Shown in pieces: positions 1 to 11,700 of a stretch of DNA of 64,000 nt. The stretch covers positions 62,001 to 126,000 of the forward strand of contig QLIY01000017.1 of assembly GCA_003260075.1 (NCBI GenBank), given 5' to 3'. Positions within the stretch are counted from its first letter, which is position 1, and each line of letters begins with the position of its first letter. This stretch comes from Phallusia mammillata (lineage: Eukaryota > Chordata > Ascidiacea > Phlebobranchia > Ascidiidae). The position numbers were made by a program, and so were the translations under genes. A model generated the notes under the pieces. That model was given only the letters and a program-made list of their open reading frames with translations. It was not told the origin of the DNA and made no database searches.

Positions 1-58
1 GTAAGAAAAGTTTGAAGTACTTTTTGGTTTGAAACTTTTGAAACATTTTTCGTGTCGA

Positions 59-1950
59 TCATTTTTTCTTTAGTACGATTGCTAGTACAGTGGCAAGGAC
101 AACCACCAAAAGCAAAATGGCAACACTCAAAGCTATAACATATTTTCTGTGCTTCTCTAAAAAACGCATCTTCTGTGGTGGATCAATCTCTTCCGCGATG
201 ATCCTTGCTCTTTCATCATCAGTTAATTCACTGTCCTAATATCAAGAGAGATTTTTTTCAAACATAACATATACGGTACAGTAATATTTGAATACAATAA
301 GACCCTGATTACCATTGTGTATGACGGTGGTGGCTGATATCTTGTAGCCTTTGGTGAATGTTTAGGCTTTAACACAGGACTTGACTGAGTTGAGGTTGAC
401 AGGCCCTGATCGGCCGATGGATTAGGAATCTCTTGCTTTTTAAATACAGGGCTTGGATCCACTGATAACGAAACAGTAAAATTTTAGTAGGAAGGGTATA
501 TCCATATTATTATTGGACTGTTACTTGTTTCAAATTTCGTTTCTTGTTGGGCTTCTTTTTGAGCTTTGGGTTTGAGTTTCGGACTTGAGGACATCTTCTC
601 GAACGTAAGTTCATCGTTGGAATATCTGATACATAAAAAGCTGTTGGATTCTTTTAAAATGTAACTTTCAAATGTGCAGGATGTTATGTAAATTTAAAAA
701 CGCACAGGCAGTATTTTTTTACCCGGGTTTGCTTTCCTGTGCCGGCGACTGTTTTGATTTCTCCGTTTCAAGTCTCTCCTTTGTCATTGCGCACTGCACC
801 TCGATTTTCTCTTGACATTTTTCGTGGACATTGGATCCGCATTCTGTACACACAGTAAGTCGTTTTAGTAATATTGTAATATTGCAATTTGACATGCCTG
901 GAAGACGTTCATTTCAGCAGATAAAGGCATATTTCTGCTGCGGTTTTAGGTGCATAACAAAGTTTTATGAAAACTTAACGCAATTTTTTGCCAAGAAAAC
1001 TTTGTACTAGCAAAGGTAATACAACCGACGTGTAAAAAATCTTTAGTATGTAGAATCTAAACTTGTTTAGAATCACACAATTTTCTGTTGTTAGCGCTTA
1101 TGGTCGTTACATCAAAGTCGAATATATTTTTTGGAAGCAACGTTTATGGACAGGTTCCTACGCTCACCTGAACATTGCAGTCCTTGGTGAAAAACACCAG
1201 CCAGCAGTTTGTTGCAAAAATCACAAAATGTGGGGTGTGTGTATGTTTTCGCAAGGAAGTTATGGTGTCCAACAATCTTCAAATGTAAAGTAGGTATGCG
1301 GAGGTATGCAAACAAATCAAGCTCAACAAAACTTACCACTTCAATGCATGTGTCTTCTACTTCTTTTCGACATTTCTTGTGGACGTTTATTTCACATCCT
1401 GCAGAACGATTTGAAAATTAATTCTAGTGAGTTATTTCAGAAAGTAACTGAATCTTAAAAACATTTCCTGCTTCGTTGGTCATAAGCATGTGTCTGTGTA
1501 ATATAGCCTAATTCGGTCAACTGTTACATCAGCAAGAAGGTAAAAATGGCAGACGTGCAAACAAGTGAAAACAATTGGCAATCGTAAGCACTTCCAATTT
1601 CTAAATGATGACTTGGATGAGATACAATTTGGTAATACAGTAAACCTCGGTTAATCCGGATCTAATTTGGACAAAACTCGAGGAACAAATGATTTGTAAT
1701 GTGGCAAGGCTTGAACCAATCGACATCGGTTAATCCGGACAAATTGTTCGTCCAAACGGGTCGGATTAACCGAGGTTTACTAAGTTATATAGGCCTACTT
1801 ACTTTTGCACTGATATCCCTGCTTGGCCAATCCGACAAGGAGCTTGTTGCAGTTGGCGCAGAAAGTCGGCTTCTGATAGCTGTGGCTGTGAAAAACGTGC
1901 TTGCTAACTGTTTTTACTTTTGACGACGATCCGAGCATAAACGGATCCAT
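59..1950 (-). CDS. Tandem C1-domain protein with C-terminal membrane anchor (288 aa, 7 exons)
   Basis: Exons (- strand order): 1950-1803, 1398-1337, 1276-1168, 843-723, 625-525, 461-313, 235-59; all phases agree and sum to 289 codons including stop. The start is the ATG at 1950 ([10 protein letters not shown]), with an in-frame TGA upstream. Residues about 20-69 and 80-130 form two complete C1 zinc fingers: His, CxxC, CxxC, His, Cys, Cys spacing is intact, and both keep the Pro11, Gly23 and Gln27 positions typical of diacylglycerol/phorbol-ester binders. A Lys/Ser/Pro-rich linker follows, then an acidic stretch ([20 protein letters not shown]) and a hydrophobic segment of about 22 residues ending in three lysines before the stop, as in tail-anchored proteins. 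There is no kinase, C2, GEF or GAP domain. Inference: a membrane-tethered lipid sensor or contact-site protein. I do not recognise an orthologue. The structure is well supported; the function is inferred. Confidence 0.82.
1638..1781. mobile_element. Pogo-like MITE, copy 1
   Basis: A short element whose ends are inverted copies: CAGTAAACCTCGGTTAATCC on the left and its near-exact reverse complement on the right, with TA beside the left end. It has no coding capacity. It lies in intron 1 of the tandem C1 gene. The same family recurs near 6961 and 8474. Confidence 0.7.
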
Positions 1951-2531
1951 GACATGAATCAAATCCAACCTAAATATGCTTCAGTGGTTCTCAACCTCCA
2001 AGTAAATCATACTAGGGTATTATCTAAAGTTTCCCTATCGATTGAATAGTTAAAGCTTTTCTGAGTAGGAGAAACACTAATTACGTTTGGCTTCACAGCT
2101 TTCTTTAATACACATGCATTAATCCCCATTAGGTTAACGTGTCTACTTAAATAGAAAGAAACTTTGCAGGGCGGAAACGCTAACTGTACAAGACACCCAC
2201 GCCATATTGCAATATGGAATCACAGGACGCGTCCCAAGCTACTATAGGGATTGAAGACGCGAAGCAATATTCTGCAATCTGCTTTACGGACCTCAGAAAA
2301 ACATACGCCTGACAGTGACTGGCACTCGCATCCTGACCATGCTAATTTGTCAAACAAGGCGTTGTATTGAACTAATCGAAAACGGCCTGACCGAAGTTGC
2401 TTGTATACAAACTAAACGTTCAATTTAATTCATTGAAACCTCAGAGACATCGATACTGCCTGAACCTTGCTCGGTTGATCGGTCTGTTGCTTTGCATCAG
2501 CTTCTTAGTCGGGCAACAACGCTTGGAAAAA

Positions 2532-2679
2532 AGGCGTGCCACGGCTCATCAATCGGGAACAAACACAAGAAGAAAGGTCGTAAAATCTCGGTCTGACTCG
2601 CCCCCCCCCCAGGCGTGCCACGGCTCATCAATCGGGAACAAACACAAGAAGAAAGGTCCTAAAATCTCGGTCTGACTCG
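2532..2679. repeat. Direct duplication across oligo-C run 2601-2610
   Basis: A segment of about 69 bp (2532-2600) recurs after ten C residues at 2611-2679 with one or a few differences. It belongs to the window-wide set of oligo-C junctions and is probably an unresolved contig overlap. Confidence 0.8.
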
Positions 2680-3194
2680 GCAAACACGCGCAAACAGAGG
2701 CGATTCGCTTCTCAAGCCACTCACATCAGCCATTGAATACATATCTAAATGTGTTTTTATATGGTGATTTTTATTGGATACGAAACTACACGAAATACGG
2801 AAGCCTGTGTCGCACCACTAACTTCTACTTCACTGTAGCAGCTTTCGTATACGGCGCAGCAGTGGATCATCAACACATTTCCCCAAGAGTTTCTGCAATG
2901 ATAAACGCTTGTTACTTGTTCGTTTTGGGGAACAATGATCAGCTATATTTTTTGTCCGACTGACATTTTCGCAGCTGGGCCTTATACGGCGTTCATGTGT
3001 AACGCAAACAAAGCGGCTGGTCGCACAGATGAATGGTAACGTGAAATATTTACGCTTAGCCATAAACACAGGTTATGCTCATGTTAACTTACATACTGTG
3101 TATGCGCGAGGATGCCAGGCGTCCGCTTAACCCGACAGTGCTCGCTATCTGGAATGCGTGGGTTTGCGAACACTGCGAGGACAAAAAATGTCGT

Positions 3195-3464
3195 TGAGTG
3201 AATACAACTACAGCAAGTAGGTCTACGACTATTTGTTTGTTAAAAGTCACAAATCCTATCTAAACAGTGTTTTCAGTAATTAATCTGAAAACTATTGAAT
3301 ACAGGGACTATTTCGACTTTCGCCCCCCCCCCCTGAGTGAATACAACTACAGCAAGTAGGTCTACGACTATTTGTTTGTTATAAGTCACAAATCCTATCT
3401 AAACATTGTTTTCAATAATTAATCTGAAAACTATTGAATACAGGGACTATATCGATTATCGTGC
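3195..3464. repeat. Direct duplication across oligo-C run 3323-3333
   Basis: About 128 bp beginning TGAGTGAATACAACTACAGC occurs before and after eleven C residues. The copies differ by a few substitutions. Intergenic. Confidence 0.8.
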
Positions 3465-4542
3465 AAAACTCCAAACCGACCTTACGAATCGAAAGAAAGA
3501 AATCAGACGATAAAACACTTTTTTGTACCACGCATATTCCGCGTTTCATAGTGTTATAATCACTTCAGGGTCAACGCGTCACTAAAATGATCTTATTCTA
3601 AACTAATGTACTAAAGTGCCATTTGAAACCTTCTATATAAGGGTGGGTTAGCATATTTTGCCATTACACATACACTATTTTGAATCTGTTTATTAGCCAC
3701 TGCTTTTTATAACCTCAGTTTGTTTTTGCAGGCAGAAACTCATTGCTACCCATATATGCAAAGTTGTAAATAATGAATATCAAAAAGATAACCATGAGCA
3801 AATTTGGTGTTGCAAGGTTAAACATAGAGATTGGTAAGGTGCTGAAATAGTCATGCTTTGTACAGTACAAACTATTCAAATCGCATTCCATTCAGATGTT
3901 GTTTGAAGTTTGTCCCATTTTATATGACAAACGTAAATAGTGAGACTAAAGGGTAAAATACAACAATTGATACCTATAAATGGCAAATTCTATAACTGTC
4001 ATCCTTTGCGGCATTGTTAAAAAATTACCCATTTTAGGGGGCCAGTGGGGTAACTGATGGGGTTCTACACCAAAACTAACAACATAGCAAAACACAATGA
4101 CCGATTCAACAGTCCTTTAAAATTGGTCACAATCCGTCATTGTTTAACATTAACATTTGACTACGCTTTTGTAAGGCTGTTATCACGTCCCCTACCTCCC
4201 ATTTCTTTGTACATAAGCTCATGAAGTGTATGGGTTACTGACTGTTTATTTCATGTGGAACATACCTATAGTTACACTGCTACAAAAAAGAACAATTTTG
4301 AAAAGAGTATGTACGAAAGCCTTGTGGTCGTACAAAGATTAAGCAGTGCACGATGGATAAGGACACGTTGCTTTGCGAGACAATAAGCACACCATAGACA
4401 TTGCGACTATTCTCACAGCCAATCATGTGACTCTAGCCTCGAGGCTGCTAAGTGAGCATTAACACAAAAAACCTGTACTCCGTTGCCTTTAACATACTAT
4501 TACGCCACAGAAAATTTCCGTTTGTGGTGCGCAGCAGCATAC

Positions 4543-4985
4543 CTAACGTATATAAAACATTTACATTTTCGGGGCTAGCGGGGTAAATAGTGGGGTTATA
4601 AAGTCAGACGAAATAGAACATCTACATGACCGTACCTGCCATCTGTAAAAGTTTTGTCCGAAATCATTTAACATTTCATGGCAAAAGAGATGGAAAAACT
4701 GCAAGGAAGGACCAAACAAAAAGAAAAAAAAATACAAACAAATACATCGCCCCCCCCCCCCTAACGTATATAAAACATTTACATTTTCGGGGCTAGCGGG
4801 GTAAATACTGGGGTTATAAAGTCAAACGAAATAGCACATCTACATGACCGTATCTGCCATCTGTAAAAGTTTTATCCGAATATATTTCATGGCAAAAGAA
4901 ATGGAAAAACTGCAGGGAAGGACCAAAAAAAAATACAAACAAACACATCTAGTAAAATCAAAAAGTCTAAATAGTGAACATGTCA
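4543..4985. repeat. Direct duplication across oligo-C run 4750-4761
   Basis: Roughly 200 bp beginning CTAACGTATATAAAACATTT is present on both sides of the C run. The copies differ by substitutions and by a short deletion in the right copy. Intergenic. Confidence 0.8.
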
Positions 4986-5272
4986 GTTTACCTCCATCTC
5001 CATTGCGTCGTTCCGTTCATGGAGGTTCCGATAAAGGTACCAGGCCGCAATACTCCGGCCCATGCATAATTTACCACCACTGTACCACTGGCCGCTGTCC
5101 AAAGCTCTGTTTAACATCACTCGACATTTTCTACATGGAATGGGACAGGATTAGAGATCTGTATCACCCTGACAAGTGCTGGTTTAGGCAGAGCTTCGGC
5201 AACGCCAGTCATTGCATAATTCATTTTTCATACAATTGGAAGAGGTTTAACAAGTCTAGAGGAATTAGTGAA

Positions 5273-5799
5273 GTTGAAGTCATGGCATAAGATTGCTCAC
5301 TCGCGTCCTAAATTTGAATGCTCTGACAGCACCAAGGCACAAAACAAATGTGTTGTTGTTGTGGCTATCATTCACCAAGCCGGTAATAGGCGACAGGGTG
5401 AATACGGAAACTCCAACTCTTTGTAACCAAAGGCACAAATTTTGTAACAAACGTACCCAAAAGCACAAATCTAAAATCAATGTATAAATTTACCTATGAT
5501 TTTTCTCCAGATACCGACATAGGCCTTCAGCCAGANTGAAGTCATGGCATAAGATTGCTCACTCGCGTCCTAAATTTGAATGCTATGACAGCACCAAGGC
5601 ACAAAACAAATGTGTTGTTGTTGTGACTATCATTCACCAAGCTGCGGTGATAGGCGACAGGGTGAATACGGAAACTTCAACTCTTTGTAACCAAAGGCAC
5701 AAATTTTGTAACAAACGTACCCAAAAGCACAAATCTAAAATCAATGTATAAATTTACCTATGATTTTTCTCCAGATACCGACATAGGCCTTCAGCCAGA
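5273..5799. repeat. Direct duplication across a single N (5536), touching the last TTC37 exon
   Basis: About 260 bp (5273-5535) is repeated at 5537-5799 with few differences, joined by one unknown base. The left copy includes the final part of the TTC37 terminal exon (about 5503-5535), so a truncated exon end appears twice. It is the same type of junction as the oligo-C ones but marked as a gap. Confidence 0.85.
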
Positions 5800-8700
5800 A
5801 TTGTTGCAGCTTGACTTTCTTCACGTTTAGCGGCATTAACAGCTTCCGAACACAACAAGATCCAGGCGTTTAGTTCATCCGGGGATGCGTTTCGTGATGC
5901 TTCAAAAGCGACCACAAATGACCGAAGAGCTAAACTGGTACGATGGTCGCTGCTCGGTGGGCTATTGGACAAAGTGGAAGCTAGAGCGGAATGGGCTGCT
6001 TTGTACATTCCCACGCATTTAAGTGCATGTGAGGCGATCTGAAAAAAAACAACACTATGTTTTAATATTAAAATAGACATAAAGATCAAAAGATTAAAAA
6101 TACCCGGAAACAGTACATTATAAAGCAGTGTATCCTCAAACTGTGTACCGTGGCATACAAGAGCGCCATAAGATTTTTTTCAAGTGTGCTTTTTAAGTGC
6201 AAAAACCCATAGATTGGTGAAAGTTAAATCAACACGGGCTAAAAAAGCTTGTTATTGGAGGAAATAATATCGATTATTGGTGTGCATGCACAACATGTTA
6301 GTAGCTTGTTACTATTTTGGAGTGTAGGGACGACGATTTCGATGTTGCGATGTTGTTAAGTTCGTTGATTTGAGATTTGCTGATATTTCCATTTTTCTCA
6401 AACTCCAAAGCACATTCACTCAGCGTAACATAAACGTCAGTCTCCTCAAAGTCGTCAGTTATCTGAAAAATACCCCATTTTGAACCCTTAATGTACAAAA
6501 AAAAAACGGCAAAACGGCACTAAGCCAAAACGCCCTCAAAGGGTTGAAACAAAATTCTACCTCCGAAGCCAAATCGATGACTTCGTTGAAATGGCTTCCC
6601 GCGATAAGTGACAAGAACTTTTGCTTAGTTAACCAACGAATCAACTCATCTGAACTAGAATTTTGCTCAACGAATGAACACAGGCGACGACAAATAGAAT
6701 CCAACTTATCTGGTTGCTCCTTCAGCCTTCGAAAAACAAAAACATTGCAAATATTCAGATAACCAGTATAAATTATACTACAGTACTTACTTTGAATAAA
6801 TGGAATTGGCGTAACAAGAAGCGGAGAGGACGGACCAGGACTCAGTTGAGTAAGGGTGGCAGTGTACCAACCTCTGTGCACTTTTCAAGGCATCGTCGCC
6901 AGACCTAGTATTATAATTTTAAGAATAGAACAATCTAATCAATGATCAAGGAACAGTATACGGTATACCTAGGTTAAACCAGATTTGGTTAATCCAGATC
7001 TTCGCCTAATTCGGACAAAACTCGAAGGTTAAAATAATTTGTAATGTGGTAAGACTTGAACTAATCCACATCGATTATTTCGGATCCTAGCCAAATCCGG
7101 ATAATTTTTTCGGTCCAAAAGGGGCCTAGATTAACCGAGGTTTACTGTAATACATTCCTTCCGATTTTAGCTGGCAGTGGCACTTATTATTGATATGAGA
7201 GTTCTTGTTTGGATTTAGAATGTTAAGTGTATCACGACGTCATGGAATAGTTGTCTGGTTTGTTTCTTATCGTTCAACTATCTAGTCCCTGTTTGTTATC
7301 ATCCAGCACCCCCCCCCCGTGCACTGTCTGCAGCTTATCATTTATTGGCTCTATATGCTTTTACAGGTCTAGTTAGGATTTGGAATGTTAAGTGTATCAC
7401 GACGTCATGGAATAGTTGTCTGGTATGTTTCTTAACGTTCCACTATCTAGTCCCTGTTTGTTATCATCCAGCTCATTTACATACTTGTTTAAGTGACTTG
7501 ACCCGAAGCGGTGTTTTCCGCTGCTTAGTAAGGAACAAGCAAGTGAGGTAATTGATTTTCGGTGATTTTCCAAACATCTCGTTCCGCTTTGGCGCACAAG
7601 GTCACGGTTGATTGACGCGCACGTGACATCGTTGGTGTAACATAGAAATCCGTTTCGGGCCATGACCAGGGACAAAGACAAAGGTACGTTAACAGTCCGA
7701 CTTTGAATCATGTGACTTAGCAGCACACGAAACCTCCACTCATGGGGAAACCTGATGAGAAAACAAAGAATATTTTTCTCAAGGGTTTTTCCATGCAGGT
7801 GTCAACACAACTTCTGTTTAATCAGTTAAACTTTGTTCTAGATAAAAAGTTTCACTGAAAGAGACCCTTGGGGTAAACATTTCGAGAGGAATTTATCATA
7901 CAACTTATCAGCCTAATACTAGTTACTGTTTAACGTGTAAAGGGTTTCTCTTGTTTACCAAGTCATTGCCGTTATCCCGAAAGCCATAAAACCGTTTCCC
8001 AAGTATCCAAAACCATTATTGGTACCCAAGGCAAAACGCGTTACAAAACTCATCGTAAATTTAAGGTAAAGCAAACGCAACAAACCTATGTATGTATTTT
8101 TGCACTTTGCGATGCGCAGATTGGCGATCGCGCATTAATGATGACGCAACCTCGAGCAAACAATTGCGTAGTTGGTCACGTGATGAAGGCGGTGTGGATC
8201 CCGATGTCAAGTTCTCGGTTAAGGGAGAGCCCCGGACGATGTCTGTAAAATAACCGTGTTATCCGTCAAGCCCTATACACACAACAAACTATTAATTCAT
8301 TATGCGACAGAACAACATCATATACATACGTTTGTCGAAATGTCCTAATGAAAAAAGATAATTCCAACAAATATTTACCATTTCAGTTATATATTTTTAA
8401 CCGTACGATTAATATTTACATACCATTATAAGGACCTGTGTGACCTTGAAAACAATTTTTACCCCCCCCCCCCTAATTCGGACAAAACTCGAAGGTTAAA
8501 ATAATTTGTAATGTGGTAAAACTTGAACTAATCCACATCGATTATTTCGGATCCTCGCCAAATCCGGATATTTTTTTCGGTCGAAAAGGGGGCCTAGATT
8601 AACCGAGGTTTACTGTAATACATTCCTTCCGATTTTAGCTGGCAGTGGCACTTATTATTGTTATGAGAGGTCTAGTTAGGCTGCAGACAGTGCACACTGT

Positions 8701-11700
8701 TTCGACCTATAAGGTCTCATCAGTGCAGCTGGTGACGAGATCGGCCGTATTGGCTAGTGTAGCCATCCAACGGCACTCCAGTTTGTGGTGAGCAACAGGG
8801 TGCAACCCCATGCATCACCTAGTCTGTGCGATGCCACAACTGGGTATACAGCACAGATGAAACTGGCTCACAATGGCCAAGCAACTGCTTGGGAACCACA
8901 GTGAAGTCGGCTCAGTGTCACAGTATCAATGTAAAAGCATATNNNNNNNNNNNNNNNNNNNNNNNNNNNNNAGATATACGTCAACCGCACTGAAACCTCA
9001 TTTTTATGAGATAAACTGAGTTCAGTCACGAAACGGAAATATTCTGCGACGCCCTTGGAAAATTGAAACGACGCACCAGGGCGTCGCGACGCACAGTTTG
9101 AGAACCACTGATTTACAGCTTTGTTAAGAATGACCATAGTTGTTTAGCCGTTCATACCTATAGCTGCTAGTGTTTGCCGTGCAATCCTTGAACATTCAAT
9201 CCATGGCAGTAACAGGTCTTTTGCACTATCAATATTCTTCATACGAAGAGATAGTGTCACCATGGCAACTGCCACATTTGCTTGATCTTCGTCTGTCGCC
9301 ACCATGTGGCAAGCCTGTAAAAAGTAACTTGATATAGTCACAAGAGGCCAGTGAATCGTTGATCGAAATGTTTCAGTAACTGTGTGTAAATACCTCTTGG
9401 TATGTTTTTAATGCGTCTTTCAATTTGTGGGATTGACGAAGTGACAACGCCAAACCGCAAAGATCGTGAAATGTTGGCGATGTAATGGTTTTATAGATTT
9501 CTGCAGCCTTGTTGAAGTTTCCATTATCGCTAAAATTAAAACAAAATTAATTTTGATACTTTTGAAATTCACAACCATATAAGGTAAGCAACCAAATGGT
9601 CCGATTGGACCCATCGATATTCATATTTGTGGGCATTGTTCCGAGAGATATGAAAACAGGAATACAATTTAGCATTAAGTATACCAAACAAGACGAGCAT
9701 AATTAGATTTTGCTTTATCGAGCTTTGGTGCAATAGAAGAGGCGGTTGACTCATCACAGTTCGCAGCTTCTGACTCGAGAACTTCCTTCGCCTTTTTGTA
9801 AGCTTCCTCTGCGGACCGGTTTAAACTGGATTGCTCCAGTATGAAACCGTGCAAAGTGAGAGCCCACGCACTAAAAACGAAAAAAAGCTCTGTTTAGGCA
9901 TCATTAAGAACAATAAAAAAGTTTTAAAGTGTTTCTCGACCCAAAGTCCGCGGATTTAAATAATTGCACAACATACAAAAAATATTTTTCAAGTACAAAT
10001 ATTTATTTATTAGTTTGTATCTGCATATTCTTATGACAAAAAACAATTAGGCACCAAACCGGTTGAGAAAAAAGTTTCAAACGCCTCTCAGTCCCAATCT
10101 TTGGCGTTTTTATACTATAGTTGATGGTTTAGGAAAAATATTTAGTTAGGGCAAAAGCTTTGACGTCTTCTTCAGAGCGTACCAATACATGGCAACAGTG
10201 CAGATAAACAACAAATATGTTTTTAAAATGTTTTTCACCAGTCTGGGTGTCGAGTGCAGAATTTGGACAGCTGAGTTTGTGCAGCTTGTATAGCATCCAT
10301 GTCGTGGATGTTTTCTCGGTAACGTGAAGTTGATCGGTCGTCACATTCAGTAATAAGTTTAACCACCCATGAAGCATAACCTGCGAGATTAAATTGAAAC
10401 AGTCAAGTGCACTCAGCATGGGCCCACTTGTTCCGGCATTTGTCACTCGAACCTATTGGTAGCGATATTATAAAACAAAAGCGTGTTTTACCCGTTCCTG
10501 ATTGTCCGTGCAAACCCAATTCTGTAGCATGTCGAAACAAATCCATCGCTTCATGACTTTCAATGTTTTCAGCAACCAACGCCTAAAAACATTTTTACAT
10601 ACAAAAAATACAGAAATAAAAACGTCTAAATACAGAAGTACAGTTTTTTACCATTTTCCTGAAGCGAAAAGCGTTTTACCACGAAAACAAGAATTCTTAA
10701 AATTTTGGCAATTAGGTTCGGGAAATCGAAATGCCATAAAATCATTTAGTGTGTCACATAACATCAAATATAGCATTATCATTATGTGTTTGTGTCACAG
10801 TCCACAAGAATCACATTTGTATTTAGGTAAATTATTTTTAGTGCCAATATGTCTATGGACTGGTGGTCTTTTGCACAAACCTGTCCGATCCAACTGTTGG
10901 GAAACGAAGGTTCCAGGCTTTGGGCAACTTTGAACGCTCTGTGTGCCAACTGAACTTCCATCTGCCGCAAATACATAAAGCCAAGGTTGCTCCACGCCCA
11001 GCAGTTGTTGCTGTCTGCCTCGATTGACTTGATGAACGAATGCTGAGCCAAACCCCAATTCTGCAAAAATTACAGCCAATGCACAATAAGTTACCCAACT
11101 TTAAATTTGTACATTACATTAACTGTTGGCAGAGTTGTAAGCGGGTATGAAGAATCATTTTTAAGAAGCCCGTTTTAGGCCCGAAAGTTTGAATGACAGG
11201 ATTGTAAAAAAAAGACATATTCAATAGACAATAATAGATAATGGCGTAAACAAGACGTTTTAGGGCTGTTTGGGCATTAGGTTTAGTCCAGCAACTAGCT
11301 ACTTAGCTGGGTAATTACAGTTAAAAAAATAACAGGCATAGAATGTGAAGTCAGGCCCTTAAAATCCTGGCAAACGTTCAACTCTGGGTCAACAAGTTAT
11401 GCGTCACAAAAATAGTTGTTGATTTATCTTTACCTCAATGTATTTCGAAGATGTTACAACCCCAAGACTGTTCCACAAAATATGATTGTTTGGTTCCAGT
11501 GATATAGCCTTCTGCAACACCTAGATTAAACAAAGTGCGAAATGAATCATAGAAACATTGTTGGGAGATCTACAGCTTAAAACTCATACGTTTTGTGACT
11601 TTTCGGCAAGTTGAGTTGCCACCGACAATTCTGATTCCATTTTGGCACAATGGAAAAGATTGAGACCAAGATCGTGCCATAGTGATGAAAGATTGTTGTT

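Larger units (their letters stand above)
1951..5753. other. Intergenic region between the C1-domain gene and TTC37
   Basis: No convincing exon was found on either strand. The short open frames here have no recognisable domain and several lie in duplicated DNA. The region holds a fragment resembling an hAT-type transposon end (CAGTGGTTCTCAACC at about 1982), three oligo-C duplication junctions (about 2601, 3323 and 4750) and one single-N duplication junction (5536). Confidence 0.6.

Noticed and set aside
2601-2610. Oligo-C runs as CRISPR-like or telomeric repeats
   Set aside because: No regular unit or spacing; each run is a pure C homopolymer between unrelated local duplications, in a eukaryotic genome.
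7345-7551. Open frames on + and - beyond the donor at 7484 in the TTC37 region
   Set aside because: The - frame beyond 7485 is intron read-through after a strong GTATGT donor, and the + frame is antisense to it within a duplicated segment.
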